From positions 1-6,674 of the forward strand of contig JAITED010000022.1 of assembly GCA_031282235.1 (NCBI GenBank): DNA of 6,674 nt, in the 5' to 3' direction. Position numbers and translations under genes: made by a program. Of this stretch, positions 1-5,614 are shown piece by piece (position 1 is the first letter of the stretch; every line of letters starts with the position of its first letter). Under the pieces are notes generated by a model that did no database searches, was not told where the DNA came from, and saw nothing but the letters and a program-made list of their open reading frames with translations. Origin of the DNA: Propionibacteriaceae bacterium. Lineage in GTDB: Bacteria; Actinomycetota; Actinomycetes; Propionibacteriales; Propionibacteriaceae.

Positions 1-582
1 ACTACGCACGATATGAATGATCCTGCGGTGTGGGCGAAAGTGGAGGAACTGATTGACATCGGCAACTTGATCGACTATTGGGTGGCCGAGTCATTTGTGA
101 CTAACAACGACATCGCCATGAACTGCCGCTTTTTTCAACATCCCGAGGTGGCGGATGGGCGCTGGAGATACGTGCTCTACGACATGGATTACTCCATGTA
201 TAACGTGTATGTGAACTACTACTCCTTTGCCACCGACCCCGGAGGGTTGCAGAAAGGGCAGGCACCCTCGACGCTGCTGCGCACGCTGATGCGCAGTGAC
301 GTTTTCCGGGAACAGTTTGTGCAGCGGGTGGCGTATCAACTAAACAACATCTGGACGTATGAAAACCTCAAGGCGCGCATGGATGCCATCAGCGCCGTTA
401 TCGCTCCGGAGATGCCGCGCAATCAGGCGCGCTGGGGGCTAACCATGTCGGATTGGTACACCGGGTTGGAACGGTTGGAGCGTTTCTCTAAGAACCGTCC
501 CAAGGTGATGGTATCGCAGACCCGCTCGTATTTCGGCTTGTCAGCGGAGCGTACCCAAGAATTATTTGGGGAGGTGGTGTGA
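1..582 (+). CDS. CotH-family kinase-like protein, C-terminal part (5' end outside window)
   Basis: The reading frame is open from base 1, with four codons before the first ATG at 13, so this is most likely the C-terminal 193 residues of a longer protein rather than a short gene. Counting from the ATG at 13, the stretch from about residue 18 to 63 resembles the CotH family: an aromatic-rich helix, an asparagine/aspartate cluster (N31, N32, D33), N37, then a tryptophan-containing strand leading to YDMDY with D57 and D59. CotH proteins are atypical kinases, and the Asp-x-Asp here is the likely metal/ATP site; that assignment is by family analogy. The rest is mostly helical with several arginines and no membrane segment. 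The gene ends in the stop codon that overlaps or abuts the VTC-domain gene, so the two are probably translated together. The N-terminal lobe and any signal peptide cannot be seen. Its substrate is unknown. Confidence 0.8.
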   Translation, partial: TTHDMNDPAVWAKVEELIDIGNLIDYWVAESFVTNNDIAMNCRFFQHPEVADGRWRYVLYDMDYSMYNVYVNYYSFATDPGGLQKGQAPSTLLRTLMRSDVFREQFVQRVAYQLNNIWTYENLKARMDAISAVIAPEMPRNQARWGLTMSDWYTGLERLERFSKNRPKVMVSQTRSYFGLSAERTQELFGEVV

Positions 583-584
583 GC

Positions 585-1367
585 ATGGCTGGGCTGCTGG
601 AACGCGAACGCTCACACAGCGCGTTGCCCACGGTTCCTACGGTTCGCACGGTTCCCACGCTGCAACACATCGGCGCCATCCCCCCACAGGGGCTCAAATA
701 TCGGCACGAGATTAAATACCGCATCAGCGAAGCCCAAGCCGAGGTGTTGAAACAGTTGCTGCGCCCGCTGTTGCGCCCCGACAGCAACGCCGACGCATCA
801 GGCAGTTACGTAGTGCGCAGCCTTTACTTCGACACCCCAGACGACAACGCCTATTTCGACAAGATAAATGGGGTGCTATACCGCAAAAAATACCGGATTC
901 GTATCTATAACGGGTCAGCGGCGCGTATCGTATTGGAGTGCAAATACAAGCACAACATGATGACCGCCAAAGTGGGGGCACCGCTCACGCTTAGGCAGGC
1001 GCACCAACTGCAACACTGCGAATACGACCAACTGCTCAGGGGCACAAATAGCTCCCCACTAGTAGAGATGGTGCGCGACATGGCGTTAGCGAACCTGCGC
1101 CCGGCGGTGATTGTGGAGTATGTACGGGAGGCTTACGTGTATGACGTGTTTGACACCCGTATCACGTTCGACGCGCAAGTGCGCTCCGGGCTGTGGAATC
1201 CTGGGCTGTTCGACGTGGCCGGGGTCACTGTGAAAGCGTTCGATCAGGTGGTGTTGGAAGTGAAGTTTAACGAATGTTTGCCAGAACCGCTGGCGTTAGT
1301 GCTAGAAAACGCCGCTCTCAGCCGCGAAGCCGTAAGCAAAATGGCGCAAGCCCAAGCAATGAAGTAA
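585..1367 (+). CDS. VTC-domain (polyphosphate polymerase / CYTH-type) protein
   Basis: A soluble protein of 260 residues. The VTC domain fills nearly all of it: HEIKYRI (E42, K44) opens the first strand, SLYFDTPDDNAYFDK follows at about 79-93, then a basic strand with R104 and R106, LECKYK with E118, K120 and K122, a later strand around E178 and R181, LEVKF (E225, K227) and a terminal SK at 251-252. Strands rich in alternating Glu, Lys and Arg form the nucleotide/polyphosphate tunnel in this superfamily, of which yeast Vtc4 is the known polyphosphate polymerase. The catalytic set looks intact, but residue equivalence with Vtc4 was judged by eye. No SPX domain precedes it, only about 36 extra residues including a Pro-Thr-Val repeat. 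ATG 585 is preferred because GGAGG (570-574) lies 10 nt upstream; GTG 579, giving 262 residues and a GTGA overlap with the previous stop, is also possible. Polyphosphate synthesis is inferred from the family. Confidence 0.85.
   Translation: MAGLLERERSHSALPTVPTVRTVPTLQHIGAIPPQGLKYRHEIKYRISEAQAEVLKQLLRPLLRPDSNADASGSYVVRSLYFDTPDDNAYFDKINGVLYRKKYRIRIYNGSAARIVLECKYKHNMMTAKVGAPLTLRQAHQLQHCEYDQLLRGTNSSPLVEMVRDMALANLRPAVIVEYVREAYVYDVFDTRITFDAQVRSGLWNPGLFDVAGVTVKAFDQVVLEVKFNECLPEPLALVLENAALSREAVSKMAQAQAMK
627..662 (+). repeat. Tandem 9-nt repeat encoding Pro/Arg-Thr-Val units
   Basis: Four in-frame 9-nt units of the form (C)CN-ACG-GTT/CTG lie near the 5' end of the VTC gene. They encode PTV, PTV, RTV, PTL in the extra N-terminal segment before the catalytic domain. 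The middle codons are identical (ACG) and GTT is used three times, which suggests recent expansion by slippage. The segment is probably an unstructured linker. Confidence 0.7.
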
Positions 1368-1407
1368 ACCCGGAACAAAAGACAAGGTAAGAGACAAGGC
1401 AGTCACC

Positions 1408-2079
1408 ATGACCATCATCGATATGATAAAAAATAGCGTGTTAAACGAGTTCTCTGGCGTGGTGTCGCCGGTCGGGATGGTGATTGCCCTGCTGGAGGCG
1501 TTCATCATTGCGCTGTTCATCATCTTCATCTACCGCCGCACGTTCGCAGGGGTGGTGTTCTCCCGCCAGTTCTGCCTGTCACTGCTGCTGCTCGCCATGG
1601 TGACCTCCGCCATCATCCAAACCATCAGCACCAACCTGATGCTCTCGTTGGGTATGGTGGGCGCGCTGTCCATCGTGCGTTTCCGTACCGCTGTCAAAGA
1701 GCCGATGGATACGGCGTTCATGTTCTGGGCGGTCACCGCCGGCATCATGACCGGTGCCGGGCTGCATCTGGTGGCGATGCTCGGTTCCGCAGTCTTAGGG
1801 TTACTGTTCCTGCTCGGTTTCGCTACCCGCTTCCGCGCCGCCACATCGTACCTAGTGGTGGTGAAATACGACGTGAACTCCGAACCTGCCGCCTTGAGCG
1901 CCCTCAAAGGCGCCGCAGTAACAAAACTCAAAAGCAAAACCGTCACCCGTAATCTGGTGGAAGCCACCTACGAATACGAATCCTCCCGCGACGTAAACAA
2001 CCTACTCACCCAGTTACAAGAACACGAGGGGTTCACCTCCATAGCCGCGTTAGCCTACCGCAACGATTTCGGCGCGTAG
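1408..2079 (+). CDS. DUF4956 multi-pass membrane protein
   Basis: A 223-residue integral membrane protein. Hydrophobic segments lie at about 21-42, 56-74, 77-90, 102-118 and 120-139. Between the third and fourth is the family signature GMVGALSIVRFRTAVKEP (82-99) followed by MDTAFMFWAV, which identifies DUF4956. The arginines and lysine in this loop are likely at the membrane surface. After residue 140 comes an approximately 80-residue soluble tail with alternating strands and helices, resembling a small ferredoxin/ACT-like fold; this is inference. DUF4956 has no established biochemical role that I know of. Genes of this family are often found beside VTC-domain and CotH genes, as here, which supports a shared process at the membrane. 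The ATG is preceded by AAGG at 1396-1399 (8-nt spacing). The short direct repeat AGACAAGG at 1380-1387 and 1392-1399 supplies two SD-like copies. Confidence 0.85.
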   Translation: MTIIDMIKNSVLNEFSGVVSPVGMVIALLEAFIIALFIIFIYRRTFAGVVFSRQFCLSLLLLAMVTSAIIQTISTNLMLSLGMVGALSIVRFRTAVKEPMDTAFMFWAVTAGIMTGAGLHLVAMLGSAVLGLLFLLGFATRFRAATSYLVVVKYDVNSEPAALSALKGAAVTKLKSKTVTRNLVEATYEYESSRDVNNLLTQLQEHEGFTSIAALAYRNDFGA

Positions 2080-2088
2080 CCCTTTTGG

Positions 2089-2132
2089 AGCCCCCTTTCC
2101 TAAAGGGGGTGCCGCCGCAGGCGGCGGGGGTT
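2089..2132 (+). repeat. REP-like palindromic repeat, unit 1
   Basis: A 44-nt unit starting AGCCCCC and ending GGGGGTT. It contains two consecutive perfect hairpins: CCCCCTTT (2091-2098) with AAAGGGGG (2102-2109), loop CCT; and GCCGCC (2111-2116) with GGCGGC (2120-2125), loop GCA. It starts 10 nt after the DUF4956 stop codon. The same architecture recurs in reverse orientation at 2156-2201. Confidence 0.75.
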
Positions 2133-2155
2133 CTTGGTGAGTGGTGCGGGGAGAT

Positions 2156-2201
2156 AACCCCCGTCAGGCTACGCCTGCCACCCCCTTCAAGGAAGGGGGC
2201 T
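2156..2201 (-). repeat. REP-like palindromic repeat, unit 2 (reverse orientation)
   Basis: The reverse complement of this 46-nt stretch matches unit 1 in layout and in both ends: AGCCCCCTT at one end and GGGGGTT at the other. On the + strand it has CAGGC (2165-2169) with GCCTG (2173-2177), loop TAC, and CCCCCTTC (2181-2188) with GAAGGGGG (2192-2199), loop AAG. The inner stem differs in sequence from that of unit 1 but still pairs, so base pairing rather than sequence appears to be kept. The two units with the 23-nt spacer form a 113-bp element with near-perfect terminal inverted repeats (2089-2101 and 2190-2201). Confidence 0.75.
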
Positions 2202-2214
2202 GATAGAGCCTATT

Positions 2215-2238
2215 ATCCCTTTTGTGAGGGGTCTTTTT
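2215..2238 (+). terminator. Possible intrinsic terminator after the cotH-VTC-DUF4956 cluster
   Basis: A short stem ATCCCT (2215-2220) pairs with AGGGGT (2227-2232), including one T-G pair, around the loop TTTGTG, and is followed directly by C and five T (2234-2238). The stem is short, so strength is doubtful. The stronger hairpins of the repeat element just upstream lack a T run but could help stop transcription. Confidence 0.35.
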
Positions 2239-2270
2239 AGTGAATTAAGGGCATGAGGGGATTAGTCGCG

Positions 2271-2276
2271 TATCAT
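2271..2276 (+). promoter_or_regulatory. Possible -10 box for proS (leaderless transcript)
   Basis: TATCAT fits the TANNNT form of an actinobacterial -10 box. A transcript beginning about 7-9 nt downstream would start at or next to the GTG codon at 2285. No convincing -35 box is visible at the usual distance, and no Shine-Dalgarno sequence lies close to the start (the only purine run, GAGGGG at 2255-2260, is 24 nt away). A leaderless start would explain this. Confidence 0.3.
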
Positions 2277-2284
2277 CGTTGTTC

Positions 2285-4057
2285 GTGATTACTTCGCTGA
2301 ACGATTTGTTTGTACGTACCCTGCGCGAGGATCCGGCGGATGCTTTCTTCCCGAGCCATCGGTGGTTGGTGCGCGCTGGCTATATTCGCCCGGTAGCGCC
2401 GGGGATTTATTCGTGGATGCCGCTGGGGTTGCGGGTGCTGCGCAAAATTGAGGACATCGTGCGGGAGGAGTTTGACCAGATGGGGGCGCAGGAAGTGCGC
2501 TTCCCGGGGCTGTTGCCGCGCGAACCGTATCAGATTACGGGGCGTTGGACGGAGTACGGCGACAACCTGTTTCGGCTGAAAGACCGCAAACAGGCCGATA
2601 TGTTGCTGGGGCCGACCCATGAGGAGATGTTCACGCTGATGGCGAAAGACGTAGTGCAGAGCTATAAGGATCTGCCGCTCACGCTGTATCAGATTCAGAC
2701 GAAGTACCGCGACGAGGCGCGCCCGCGCGCCGGACTGCTGCGGGGGCGCGAGTTTGTGATGAAAGATTCGTACTCGTTCGATATGGACGACGCCGGGTTG
2801 CGCGCTAGCTATCTGGCGCACCGCGAGGCTTATATCCGTATCTTCGACCGGCTGGGCTTCGACTATCGCATCGTAAAAGCGGACGCGGGAGCGATGGGCG
2901 GCAGTGCTTCTGAGGAGTTTTTGGCGTTGGCCGAGAATGGGGAAGATACGTTCGCTTACTCGCCGGGGGGTTATGCGGCCAACGTGGAGGCGGTCACTAT
3001 CCCCGCGCCGGAACCGGTGGACGCTTCGGACACGCCCGCCGCGCAGGTTGCGGACACCCCGGATGTGCCCACCATCGCCGCGTTAGTGGCGCTCTCCAAC
3101 GAGCGTTATCCGCGCCCCGACCGGCCTTGGGAAGCATCGGATACCTTGAAAAATGTGGTGATTAAAGTACGCGAGCTGGATGGCAGCAGCTACCCGCTGG
3201 TGATTGGGGTGCCGGGAGACCGCGAAGTGGACGAGAAACGCCTAGAGGTGGCGCTCGCCCCCGCCCAATTTGAGCCTTTCACGGAAGCAGATTTCGCCGC
3301 GTATCCCGAACTGATACCGGGTTATATCGGCCCGGTGCGCGGGAGCGAGAAGGTGCTGGGTGAAGGCGGCAGCGCTGGGGTGAAGTATCTCACCGACCCC
3401 AGAGTGGTGCCCGGCACCCGCTGGGTCACCGGCGCCAACGAGGCGGGCAAGCATGTGTATAACCTAGTGGCAGGGCGCGATTTCGTCTCCGACGGCGTGC
3501 TAGATACCGCCGAAGTGCGCACCGGCGACCCATCCCCGGACGGCTCCGGCCCGCTCACGTTGGCGCGCGGCATCGAAATCGGCCACATCTTCCAGTTGGG
3601 GCGTAAATACGCCGCCGCGCTAGACCTCAAAGTGTTGGATCAAAACGGCAAACTGGTCACTGTAACTATGGGGTCGTATGGGCTGGGGGTTTCGCGCGCC
3701 GTAGCCGCCATCGCCGAGAGCACCGCGGACGATAAAGGGTTGTCGTGGCCGCGCGAGGTGGCACCGTATGATGTATTGGTGCTAGCCACCGGCAAAGACC
3801 AGGCGATTTTTGACGCCGCCCGCACACTTGCGGAACAGTTGGATGCCGCGAATGTTGCGGTGCTGTTGGACGACCGTAAAGCCAGCCCGGGGGTGAAGTT
3901 CACCGACTCTGAGGTGCTGGGTATCCCCACCGTAGTGGTGCTGGGGCGGGCGTTTGCGGCGGGGAACATCGAAATCCGCGACCGCGCTACCGGAAATATC
4001 CGCGAAGTGGCGTACACAGCTGCTCTAAGCGAGATTTTAGCTGAGATTCAACACTAG
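2285..4057 (+). CDS. proS: Proline--tRNA ligase (prolyl-tRNA synthetase, bacterial type with editing domain)
   Basis: Cytoplasmic class II aminoacyl-tRNA synthetase that charges tRNA-Pro with proline using ATP. About 590 residues, the normal length for the bacterial form with an inserted editing domain. The catalytic domain opens with FVRTLREDPADA and VRAGYIRPVAPGIYSWMPLG; GPTHEE is at 109-114; class II motif 2 starts RDEARPR (142-148) and continues to GREFVMKDSYSF (154-165). The insertion domain, which deacylates mischarged Ala-tRNA-Pro in this family, runs from about 225 to 400. The catalytic fold resumes at GHIFQLG (433-439) and motif 3, MGSYGLGVSR (462-471). The C-terminal anticodon-binding domain begins near 493 and includes LLDDRKASPGVKF. 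GTG 2285 is chosen because ITSLNDLFVRTLRED matches the usual family start; TTG 2279 would add two residues. Nothing is missing or broken. A shallow Ala/Pro/Asp linker (about 240-262) precedes the editing domain. Confidence 0.96.
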   Translation: MITSLNDLFVRTLREDPADAFFPSHRWLVRAGYIRPVAPGIYSWMPLGLRVLRKIEDIVREEFDQMGAQEVRFPGLLPREPYQITGRWTEYGDNLFRLKDRKQADMLLGPTHEEMFTLMAKDVVQSYKDLPLTLYQIQTKYRDEARPRAGLLRGREFVMKDSYSFDMDDAGLRASYLAHREAYIRIFDRLGFDYRIVKADAGAMGGSASEEFLALAENGEDTFAYSPGGYAANVEAVTIPAPEPVDASDTPAAQVADTPDVPTIAALVALSNERYPRPDRPWEASDTLKNVVIKVRELDGSSYPLVIGVPGDREVDEKRLEVALAPAQFEPFTEADFAAYPELIPGYIGPVRGSEKVLGEGGSAGVKYLTDPRVVPGTRWVTGANEAGKHVYNLVAGRDFVSDGVLDTAEVRTGDPSPDGSGPLTLARGIEIGHIFQLGRKYAAALDLKVLDQNGKLVTVTMGSYGLGVSRAVAAIAESTADDKGLSWPREVAPYDVLVLATGKDQAIFDAARTLAEQLDAANVAVLLDDRKASPGVKFTDSEVLGIPTVVVLGRAFAAGNIEIRDRATGNIREVAYTAALSEILAEIQH

Positions 4058-4180
4058 TCTGGAATACTTTCAGGTAGTCGTCTGTGAGTTGCAGACGAGA
4101 ACATTGGGCGTACTTAAGCGGGGGCATAGCCAGTAGTACGCCAAGCGGGATATGCTGAGTGGACTGAGCGAGGAGTAACC
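4058..4180 (+). promoter_or_regulatory. Structured proS-nusA intergenic leader with two hairpins
   Basis: Two perfect stems occupy this 123-nt gap. The first is TCGTCTG (4078-4084) with CAGACGA (4092-4098), loop of 7. The second is GGCGTACT (4107-4114) with AGTACGCC (4135-4142), enclosing a small GGC/GCC stem (4123-4125 with 4129-4131). Neither is followed by a T run, so they are not classical terminators. The motif AAGCGGG occurs twice (4116-4122 and 4143-4149). An attenuator, RNA-processing site or protein-binding leader is possible; the function is unknown. Confidence 0.5.
4152..4178 (+). CDS. Possible 8-codon leader peptide ahead of nusA
   Basis: ATG 4152 opens a frame encoding MLSGLSEE, with stop TAA at 4176-4178, just 2 nt before the nusA ATG. 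The nusA Shine-Dalgarno GAGGAG is read as its last two Glu codons, so translating ribosomes would cover the nusA initiation site. Its own ribosome binding site would be the weak CGGGA just upstream. Chance occurrence is quite possible. Confidence 0.2.
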   Translation: MLSGLSEE

Positions 4181-5152
4181 ATGGACATCGACATGAACGC
4201 GCTACGGATTATCGAGCACGACCGGGACATCCCGCTCGATTTCCTAGTCGCCGCCATTGAGGAGGCGTTGCTCGGCGCGTATCGGCACACCGCCGACCCG
4301 GAACCGGATGCCAGAGTGCATCTCGACCGGCGCACCGGTGGGGTGAGTGTGAGCGTGCCCGTTTTAGATGCGGATGGCAACCAGATCGGCGAATACGACG
4401 CCACGCCGTCCAACTTTGGGCATATCGCCACCGCTACGGCGCGCCAAGTGATCACTGCCCGGTTGCGTGAACACGGCGATGAGGCGAAATACGGCCGCTT
4501 CGCTGGCGTGGAGGGGGACATCGTATCCGGTGTGGTGCACCAAGACAGCAGCACGCGCGTAGTGCGGGTCGATTTGGGTTCCGTTGAGGCGGTGATGCCG
4601 GTAACAGAGCAGGTGCCGGGCGAGAAATACGAGCACGGGCTCAGGTTGCGCGTATTCGTGGTGAGCGTGCGTAAAGATATACGGGGGCTGCAAGTGGTGG
4701 TTTCTCGTACTCACCCCACTTTGGTGCGCAAACTGTTTGCGCAAGAGGTGCCGGAGATAGCGAAAAAGTTGGTGGAGATTAAGGCTATCGCCCGCGAGGC
4801 GGGGCATCGTTCCAAAGTGGCGGTGTGGTCGAACGACGAGAACATCTCCGCTAAAGGGGCGCTCATCGGGCCGATGGGGCAGCGGGTACGGGCAGTGATG
4901 CACGAGCTGAACGAGGAAAAGATTGACATCGTAGATTACGACGAGGATCCGGTGCAGTTCATCGCTAACGCACTCAGCCCGGCGAAAGTCACCTCAGTGA
5001 CAGTGCTGGACGAGGCGGCGAAAGTGGCGCGGGTGATTGTGCCCGATTATCAACTCTCGTTGGCGATAGGCCGGGAGGGTCAGAACGCCCGCTTGGTAGC
5101 TAGGCTCACAGGTTGGCGTATCGACATCCACTCCGACGCAGAAGCGTCCTAA
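4181..5152 (+). CDS. nusA: Transcription termination/antitermination factor NusA
   Basis: RNA polymerase-binding factor that modulates pausing, termination and antitermination. It has 323 residues, the compact form without the C-terminal acidic repeats of the E. coli protein. The N-terminal polymerase-binding domain is about 1-105 (MDIDMNALRIIEHDRDIPLD). An S1 domain follows at about 110-175 (EGDIVSGVV, VEAVMPVTEQVPGEKYEHG). The first KH domain covers about 176-248 with the GALIGPMGQRV loop (226-236), preceded by SRTHPTLVRKLFAQEVPEI. The second KH domain ends with AIGREGQNARLVARLTGW (295-312). All expected motifs are present. ATG 4181 has a strong SD, GAGGAG (4170-4175), at 5-nt spacing; the in-frame ATG 4193 would lose the conserved MDID start. 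It is followed closely by rnpM and infB, the usual order, but rimP is missing upstream. Confidence 0.97.
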   Translation: MDIDMNALRIIEHDRDIPLDFLVAAIEEALLGAYRHTADPEPDARVHLDRRTGGVSVSVPVLDADGNQIGEYDATPSNFGHIATATARQVITARLREHGDEAKYGRFAGVEGDIVSGVVHQDSSTRVVRVDLGSVEAVMPVTEQVPGEKYEHGLRLRVFVVSVRKDIRGLQVVVSRTHPTLVRKLFAQEVPEIAKKLVEIKAIAREAGHRSKVAVWSNDENISAKGALIGPMGQRVRAVMHELNEEKIDIVDYDEDPVQFIANALSPAKVTSVTVLDEAAKVARVIVPDYQLSLAIGREGQNARLVARLTGWRIDIHSDAEAS

Positions 5153-5160
5153 GTTAGCAG

Positions 5161-5382
5161 ATGACAAGGCGTATTGTGCTGCACGAGCGTACCTGTATCG
5201 GGTGTCGGCGTAGAGGTGCGCGCAGCGAACTGGTGAGATACGTCGCAGTCTCGGGTGAACTGCGCTTAGACGAGCGGAAACGGTTGCCGGGGCGCGGGGC
5301 GTGGCTGCATGATGACCCGCAGTGCCGGGAGTTGGCGGTAAAGCGTCGCGCGTTCCAGCGCGCCGGATTGCGGCTTAGTTGA
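5161..5382 (+). CDS. rnpM: RNA-binding protein RnpM (YlxR, DUF448)
   Basis: A small basic protein of 73 residues. The family signature is clear: ERTCIGCRRRG (9-19) near the N-terminus, a Leu/Val/Arg strand around LVRYVAVSGEL, and PGRGAWLHDDPQC (43-55), close to the usual GRGAYLH motif. The fold binds RNA, and the Bacillus subtilis member has been described as a modulator of RNase P. The gene lies 8 nt after the nusA stop. ATG 5161 is the first possible start because an in-frame TAG sits at 5155-5157. No good Shine-Dalgarno sequence is visible, so translation may be coupled to nusA. Two cysteines pair closely (C11, C14) and a third lies at C55; metal binding is not established for the family. 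Confidence 0.92.
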   Translation: MTRRIVLHERTCIGCRRRGARSELVRYVAVSGELRLDERKRLPGRGAWLHDDPQCRELAVKRRAFQRAGLRLS

Positions 5383-5505
5383 GTCTGCCTGATAAGATTT
5401 ATGCGCTTGCCTTAAGAAGCGCGCTTTGTGCGTGCGTGCATACGGTAAGTGCCGTTTAACCAGCATCTGAACGCTTGCGGGATGTCAGTCTTGTAAGTGG
5501 GTTTG

Positions 5506-5580
5506 ATGCCAGAACGCAGGGAAGTGAGCGTGCGCTCATGAGCATTCGATGAGTAACTCAAAATGAGTACCGTCAACTAG
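5506..5580 (+). other. Chain of four minimal ORFs joined by ATGA overlaps in the infB leader
   Basis: Four short frames follow each other: 5506-5541 (MPERREVSVRS), 5538-5552 (MSIR), 5549-5566 (MSNSK) and 5563-5580 (MSTVN). Each stop TGA overlaps the next ATG as ATGA, three times in a row, and the last ends 34 nt before the infB start. The three short ones all begin Met-Ser (ATGAGC or ATGAGT). The layout would suit ribosome re-initiation. Ribosome binding sites are weak, and no direct evidence of translation exists in the sequence. Confidence 0.3.
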
Positions 5581-5604
5581 CTGGTCCGGCTCGATTCGGA
5601 CCTG

Positions 5605-5610
5605 AAGGAG
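5605..5610 (+). promoter_or_regulatory. infB ribosome binding site deciding the GTG start
   Basis: AAGGAG lies 4 nt before GTG 5615, a short but usable spacing. It is the only strong SD in the leader and fixes the non-ATG start. The 6-bp hairpin 5583-5602 ends directly upstream of it and could affect access. Confidence 0.7.
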
Positions 5611-5614
5611 AATA

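Larger units (their letters stand above)
5383..5614 (+). promoter_or_regulatory. infB leader: hairpins, minimal ORFs and candidate promoter
   Basis: This 232-nt gap holds no ordinary gene. A candidate -10, TAAGAT (5393-5398), has TTGCGG (5368-5373) 19 nt upstream as a weak -35. Stems include GCGCTT (5403-5408) with AAGCGC (5417-5422), TGAGC (5525-5529) with GCTCA (5534-5538), ACTCA (5556-5560) with TGAGT (5564-5568), and GGTCCG (5583-5588) with CGGACC (5597-5602). The last one ends 1-2 nt before the infB Shine-Dalgarno. GCTCATGAGC (5534-5543) is a perfect palindrome, so alternative foldings exist. Isolated minimal ORFs start at 5401 (MRLP) and 5482 (MSVL); a chained set lies at 5506-5580. Confidence 0.5.

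Noticed and set aside
13..582. A complete 189-residue gene starting at ATG 13
   Set aside because: The frame is open upstream to base 1, no ribosome binding site is visible in the 12 bases present, and the product matches only the C-terminal half of the CotH family.
1530..1967. Open frame on the - strand opposite the DUF4956 gene
   Set aside because: The + strand encodes a clear membrane protein with family signature; the antisense product is low-complexity Ser/Thr/Ala/Arg.
2273..2821. Open frame on the - strand (182 codons) opposite proS
   Set aside because: It overlaps strongly conserved ProS catalytic motifs and has no recognisable protein features.
2904..3086. 60-codon + strand frame inside proS
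   Set aside because: It is an out-of-frame Arg/Pro-rich reading of proS with no own ribosome binding site.
4061..4070. Possible -10 promoter box (TACTTT) for nusA after proS
   Set aside because: No -35 at an acceptable distance; AT-rich text alone is not enough support.
4364..4903. Open frame on the - strand opposite nusA
   Set aside because: It is antisense to the S1 and KH domains of NusA; His/Pro/Arg-rich composition is typical of shadow frames.
5383..5614. tRNA gene or transposon remnant in the infB leader
   Set aside because: No cloverleaf with T-loop consensus and no transposase-like frame or target duplication can be seen.
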